This document shows positions 59,942 through 64,000 of a DNA stretch of 64,000 nt, one piece after another. The position numbers were made by a program, and so were the translations under genes. Each line of letters opens with the position of its first letter. Within the stretch, counting starts at the first letter, position 1. The stretch is from contig JARFIW010001469.1 in NCBI GenBank assembly GCA_036346225.1, positions 5,612,001-5,676,000 on the forward strand. Direction: 5' to 3'. Source of the stretch: Platerodrilus igneus (taxonomy: Eukaryota > Arthropoda > Insecta > Coleoptera > Lycidae). The notes below the pieces were generated by a model. The model made no database searches. It had not been told where the DNA came from and was given only the letters and a program-made list of their open reading frames with translations.

Positions 59942-60468
59942 TCTCCAGGATTCTAGAATGCTTCTAGCAATCAAACACACAAAACGTCGCCAGCACTGTT
60001 CATTCTCGCCAGACCGGTAAGGTTCTCGTAATTACCAGAAGATGAGTCATATCCTTAAATCTGAGTATATATAAGACCGCTGAGAAATGCAAGGGCCAGT
60101 CTATACTAGAATGTCTAATATAAATTATAACGTTGTAAAGTAATAGTAGTTTGAGCTTTTAGAAGTAAACATAAATGTTATATGCTGTGTCTAATGTACA
60201 TGCAGCTTGTAGTATACATAAATAAATAGAAGTGTATAAACAAATAGCTGTGTTAGTGTTGTTAATGGACCTATGGTAAAGAAGTTAGTTTAAGAAGATA
60301 TTAGTGCTTGTAAATTCATTAGTGTAATAGTGCTTCATTGTTAATTGGACTGAAAACATCTATAAATAAGGCATATACTGTTAATTAGACTTGTGAACAG
60401 TGAGTAATAAAGACCTTTATTATTACTTGTTTTAAATTAAAGAAACGCGGTAGTAGTAGCCCGTTACA
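59867..60468 (+). repeat. Nested gypsy polypurine tract and 3' LTR
   Basis: The polypurine tract aaagagggggtag ends at 59882; the LTR runs 59883-60468 (586 bp, TGTTACGAGC...GTTACA). Differences from the 5' LTR are scattered single bases. The polypurine tract and first about 59 bp of the LTR are also coding. Confidence 0.92.
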
Positions 60469-60472
60469 ATAT

Positions 60473-61076
60473 GATAATAGAAGAAGAAAACGTATTGTAC
60501 TGCCAAAACAGACTATATAACTCCAATGCGAATAAAAGTTATTCATCAATTATAACTATACACCGCAAGACAAACAATCCCCCAACAAAAATTCACAGCA
60601 TTTAATGCACAAATGAATCAACCGCAAATTAACAGCCCGCATTTTAATAACACGAATTTTAATAATCAATTTAAACAATTCTCGAGACCAACGTTTAATT
60701 CAAATTTTACGAAACCCGCATTTCAACCAAGATTCAACCAAAACATGAACCAACAAAGACCAGTATTCAGCGTGGGCCCTATTAGAAATACATTAATGAC
60801 AAATAACAATAACAACTCTAACAGTTATTATAAAACAACACCTATGGACACCTAATCTGGTAACACCAGACAAAATACAAAAATAACGCACATCCGACCA
60901 AGTCACAATCAAAAACTCAACTTTACATCAGAAGAACTATTTCACCAAGAAGTAGAAAAATTTGACAATGACCAGAATAATTACATTCATCCTACTACGA
61001 ACGATTAATCAAACCATTTAGAAAATTACAACGTGAGAACAAGCGAAAATTACGAGGAGGACAACGAAGAAAACGC
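60473..61076 (+). pseudogene. gag: Provirus C gag, 3' part
   Basis: Continues gag after the nested element (IIEEENVLYCQNRLYN). The Asn/Gln/Phe-rich tail is open at 60613-60855, with a stop where copies A and B read Ser. Confidence 0.78.
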
Positions 61077-61949
61077 GTGTTCAAATTTTCAGATAGATCG
61101 ATTTATAAACGACCAAACATAATCAATTTAAATAATATTAATCATCTAGTACTACCGTACATAGAAATACCACATGCCAAACTTAAACTATTAATCGATA
61201 CCGGATCTTCAAAAACATTAATTAGCTCCCGAACCGTAAAAAAACATTATTTAGATTATGTAGAGAGAGAACTATTTAAAATGAAAACAGCCCATCGAAC
61301 GACATTACACCAATTCGTAGCTAATATACCCTTTCCTAAAACATTCAATGTAAAAGTGAAACACAAATTTTGTATTCTTGCATTCAACGATAAATACGAC
61401 GGACTAATAGGAATTGACCTTCTAAGAAAATTAGGAGCTAACATTGACATAAAAAACCGTTTATTGAAAACAAAACACGGACAAATCCCCATTAAATTTC
61501 AAAATACCGAAATCGAACAAAAATACACGATAGAACCCCGAACGGAAAAAAAAATAAAATCCCAGTAAATTCAAAAAACGAATTACGAATCATAAACCAC
61601 ATAACATTCCAACAAGGAGTAGAAACCCCCACCGCATTAGTACAAATAAAAGATAATTATGCCACTACGACGATTCGAAGCTCTAATAACTACCCCGTAG
61701 AACTATCACTGACAAACCCAATTAAGAATTAAATTTTAACGAAATAGAAATAGATGAAAATTTAGAAAACAATTACAACTTCGTAGAAAGCTACAAAATG
61801 TTAAGAGAAAATTTAAATAATATTCGCTTTAACACCGACATCAACAAAGAAGAGGAGAGAGCAATTAAGAATTTATGTTTTGAATACCGCGACATATTCC
61901 ATTGTGAAGGAATATCCCTAACATCCACCAATACAGTCAAACACACAGA
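61077..61949 (+). pseudogene. pol: Provirus C protease and start of RT
   Basis: 61077-61568 is a retropepsin-like protease with intact LLIDTGSSKTLI and a YDGLIGIDLLRKLG segment; it is the best preserved protease of the three proviruses. After a frame break, 61798 onwards (EERAIKNLCFEYRDIFHCEG) leads toward RT but stops being RT at about 61949. Confidence 0.82.
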
Positions 61950-63430
61950 CGTCTTAAGTAGAATACAACTCAACGCACTAGAAACGGAATTCATTATAGG
62001 AAACGTAGACGAAACGGAAATAAAGAAAGATTCAGAAGAGATAGACACGATACATTCGACGCAAAATGAAGAACCGAAAACCGCGATTAAAATATTAACC
62101 GAAGCCATCGATATAAAACCCGAAGTTTTAACTAACCCTAATCCCGTAAAATATACGAAAGTAGACAACAAGAAAATATACCAAATTCAAATAACTAAGG
62201 ATGACAACCAGGAAGAAAAATTAAAATTCTAAAAGAATACACCCCCGAGAAAAAACGATTTTAGTTTTACTTCAACACCGAACATTTCTATAACCGATTT
62301 TCACAATTATAAATTATTTAATAACTCTGGCCCTGAACTTATTCGATGCACAAGAAAATAAATAACCTTAGACGACCCTGATGAAATAAACGACGTAATT
62401 AGAAACCAACACGAAGGCAAAACCAACCATCGTGGAATTAATGAAACAATAAAGAAATTTATAAGACGATATTATTTTAAGGATATGAAGGAATTAACTA
62501 CAGACTTTATTTATCAATGTGAATTATGCGACAAGGGAAAATACAACAGAACACCCCCAAAAATACCCTTAATGTTAATTAAAACACCTGACAATCCTTT
62601 TCAAAAATTGCATGCCGATACTCTAGTAGTAGAAGCACAAAACCATTTAACAATTGTAGATGCATTCACCAAAATAGGCCAAACAATACCGATCGCGTCT
62701 AAAAATAGCATTGACGTAACACAAGTATTTTTACAATACTTTACATTTTATGGCACACCCGAAACAATAACCTTAGATAACGAAGACGAATTTAAAAATA
62801 AGACGATACAGAACGCTTTAGAACTCCATAAAATAAAAATTCATTTTATAACTAAAAACCACCCTGATTCGAATGGACTAGTTAAAAGATTACATTCGAC
62901 CCTGTTATAACAAATCAGATTATTAAGACTAACTTACAAGAAGGAACACATCACGAACTTAATGTCATACGTACTAATCACATACAATAATACGATCCAC
63001 TCATCGACAAATTTTACACCTCTAGAATTAACATTAGGACATTCAGATTCCCGCAACCCTTATGACATACATGATAACAAGGAAATATATCAACAATATT
63101 CCAAAGATAATAAAGAGAAACTAAAAATAACCTACGATAAAGTAAAAGATAAATTAGATAACGGCAAGAAATGTATTACCACAACCCGCAATAAGAATAC
63201 TAACGCAAATAAATTTTCAATTGGACAAACCGTGTACTAGAAAAATTTCCAAAGTAAACGACACAAAACGGCACCCCGAAATTTAGGCCCATTTAAAATT
63301 AAGAGAATATCGGACAAAAATGTAGCCGTGGTAGACAACGACAAGATAATAAAATACATTCACTTAAAAAACTTAAGACACCCTGTAATTTCAGATAGAC
63401 AATCATCACCCTTACCGTCAACCTCCGCCC
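61950..63430 (+). pseudogene. pol: Provirus C RNase H end and integrase; RT deleted in frame
   Basis: At about 61949 NTVKHT is fused in frame to DVLSRIQLNALETE, the end of RNase H, so RT and most of RNase H (about 1.3 kb in copy B) are gone while the frame 61798-62232 stays open. The integrase (62485-62910 and 62962-63240) keeps CELC and the first two core Asp (HADTLVVEA, TLDNEDEF), but the third catalytic residue is Lys (NGLVKRLH) where A and B have Glu. A stop follows at 62908. Confidence 0.82.
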
Positions 63431-63497
63431 AGGTAGAACGAACAACAAAATACTAATTGAAGACATAAAAAACAACCCCGGTATACTACCAATAAAA

Positions 63498-64000
63498 ATG
63501 GGAAGTATGCAAAATACAACAGACTATTGGACATTCGCACAAAACTTCGATTTAACGGAACTAAAACAAGAATTTCAAACAATCAAAGATAATTATTACC
63601 GATTAAAACAATCAATGGACACAGCAAAATTCGGAAAGGAATTCGCCATAGAAATGATGAATTATAACAGCATAATAGAAAGTATTTTAAGAAATATAGT
63701 AGATAAATTTAACAGATTAATACCCACAGAACAAACTGCAAGACGAAATCACAGACAATTTAGATAATCAAGATGCAGGACGATATGACAACGCAATACA
63801 ACAACTAATTGAAAATCAAAAAGATATAAAAACCATTATTAGCAACCAAATATCTATAACCCAATCAACCATTATAAAATTTAACAAAACATTAAGAACT
63901 AGTAAGAAACCAAGATAGTATAGCCAACAGAATACAAACCCTTAAAACTAACATGCAAACCACCATGTTAGAAATGCGAGATTTAATTAGATTCAATACA
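63498..64000 (+). pseudogene. env: Provirus C env, N-terminal part (cut by window)
   Basis: 63498-63767 (DYWTFAQNFDLTELKQEFQT...) is the same env region as in A and B. A frame shift near 63740 leads to DAGRYDNAIQQLIENQ and a heptad-rich stretch (IKTIISNQISITQSTIIKF) typical of F-type envelope proteins. The rest lies outside. Confidence 0.78.

Larger units (their letters stand above)
52264..60472 (+). mobile_element. Nested Ty3/gypsy element with integrase-macrodomain-CCCH fusion
   Basis: A complete element at 52268-60468 with 586-bp LTRs, TG...CA ends and atat duplicated at 52264-52267 and 60469-60472, inserted in provirus C gag. The LTR copies differ at only a small number of sites by eye, so it is younger than the provirus. 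Order: 5' LTR, primer-binding site tggtgtcag (fits tRNA-Leu), gag with CCHC knuckle, protease, RT, RNase H, integrase, macrodomain, CCCH finger, polypurine tract aaagagggggtag, 3' LTR. Its base composition is clearly less AT-rich than its host. It carries in-frame stops, shifts and a 1.63-kb internal duplication. Confidence 0.93.
43606..64000. repeat. Segmental duplication unit 3 (runs off window)
   Basis: Repeat core, zinc-finger array, spacer and provirus C in the same order as units 1 and 2. Its spacer and 5' LTR are the most diverged of the three. Confidence 0.85.
47901..64000 (+). mobile_element. Errantivirus-like provirus C (3' end outside window)
   Basis: The 5' LTR is at 47905-48448 after cgcg (47901-47904). 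Leader, gag, protease, integrase and the start of env follow. RT and most of RNase H are missing. Two later insertions split it: an E-family element in the leader (49592-51300) and a complete gypsy element in gag (52268-60468). The env frame is cut by the window end. Confidence 0.9.

Overview
The window is AT-rich eukaryotic DNA, most likely from an insect. It has BEL/Pao, LINE and errantivirus-like (gypsy/17.6/297-type) retroelements, a tRNA-derived SINE and polydactyl C2H2 zinc-finger arrays. It has no operons or bacterial signals. The species cannot be fixed from sequence alone. Almost everything recognisable is repetitive, and no ordinary single-copy gene could be identified.

Layout. Positions 1-9551 are a graveyard of small elements: a BEL/Pao pol end with a possible LTR, a second BEL/Pao pol fragment, two SINE copies (one with a clear 16-bp target duplication), an uncharacterised broken ORF pair, LINE RT fragments with tandemly repeated 3' tails, and an AT-rich stretch with one GC-rich island. 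From about 9552 the window is a tandem segmental triplication: unit 1 about 9552-28595, unit 2 about 28596-43605, unit 3 about 43606 to the window end. Each unit has, in order, a conserved repeat core, a minus-strand C2H2 zinc-finger array (18, 14+ and 20+ fingers), a conserved spacer, and one copy of an errantivirus-like provirus (LTR-gag-pol-env-LTR; unit 3 runs off the window). All visible provirus ends have the same CGCG flank. So one insertion was copied with its neighbourhood rather than three insertions hitting the same spot.

Later insertions differ between units. Unit 1 carries a 6.7-kb fold-back element with arms of about 1.8 kb and a 5-bp target duplication, itself interrupted by a TG...CA element. 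Proviruses A, B and C each carry an insertion at a different place; those in B and C belong to an unclassified repeat family and the one in A may. Provirus C also carries a complete nested Ty3/gypsy element (52268-60468) with 586-bp LTRs.

The most unusual item is that nested element. Its integrase reading frame continues into a TARG1/OARD1-like macrodomain (ADP-ribosyl hydrolase fold, catalytic Lys and Asp apparently kept) and then a CCCH zinc finger, with the stop codon inside the 3' LTR. The integrase-macrodomain segment is tandemly duplicated (about 1630 bp).

The proviruses are decayed. A lacks protease and RT, C lacks RT, and B has altered catalytic residues. The array of rapidly reshuffling zinc fingers beside a co-duplicated endogenous retroelement resembles vertebrate KZFP/ERV clusters, but any functional link is inference.
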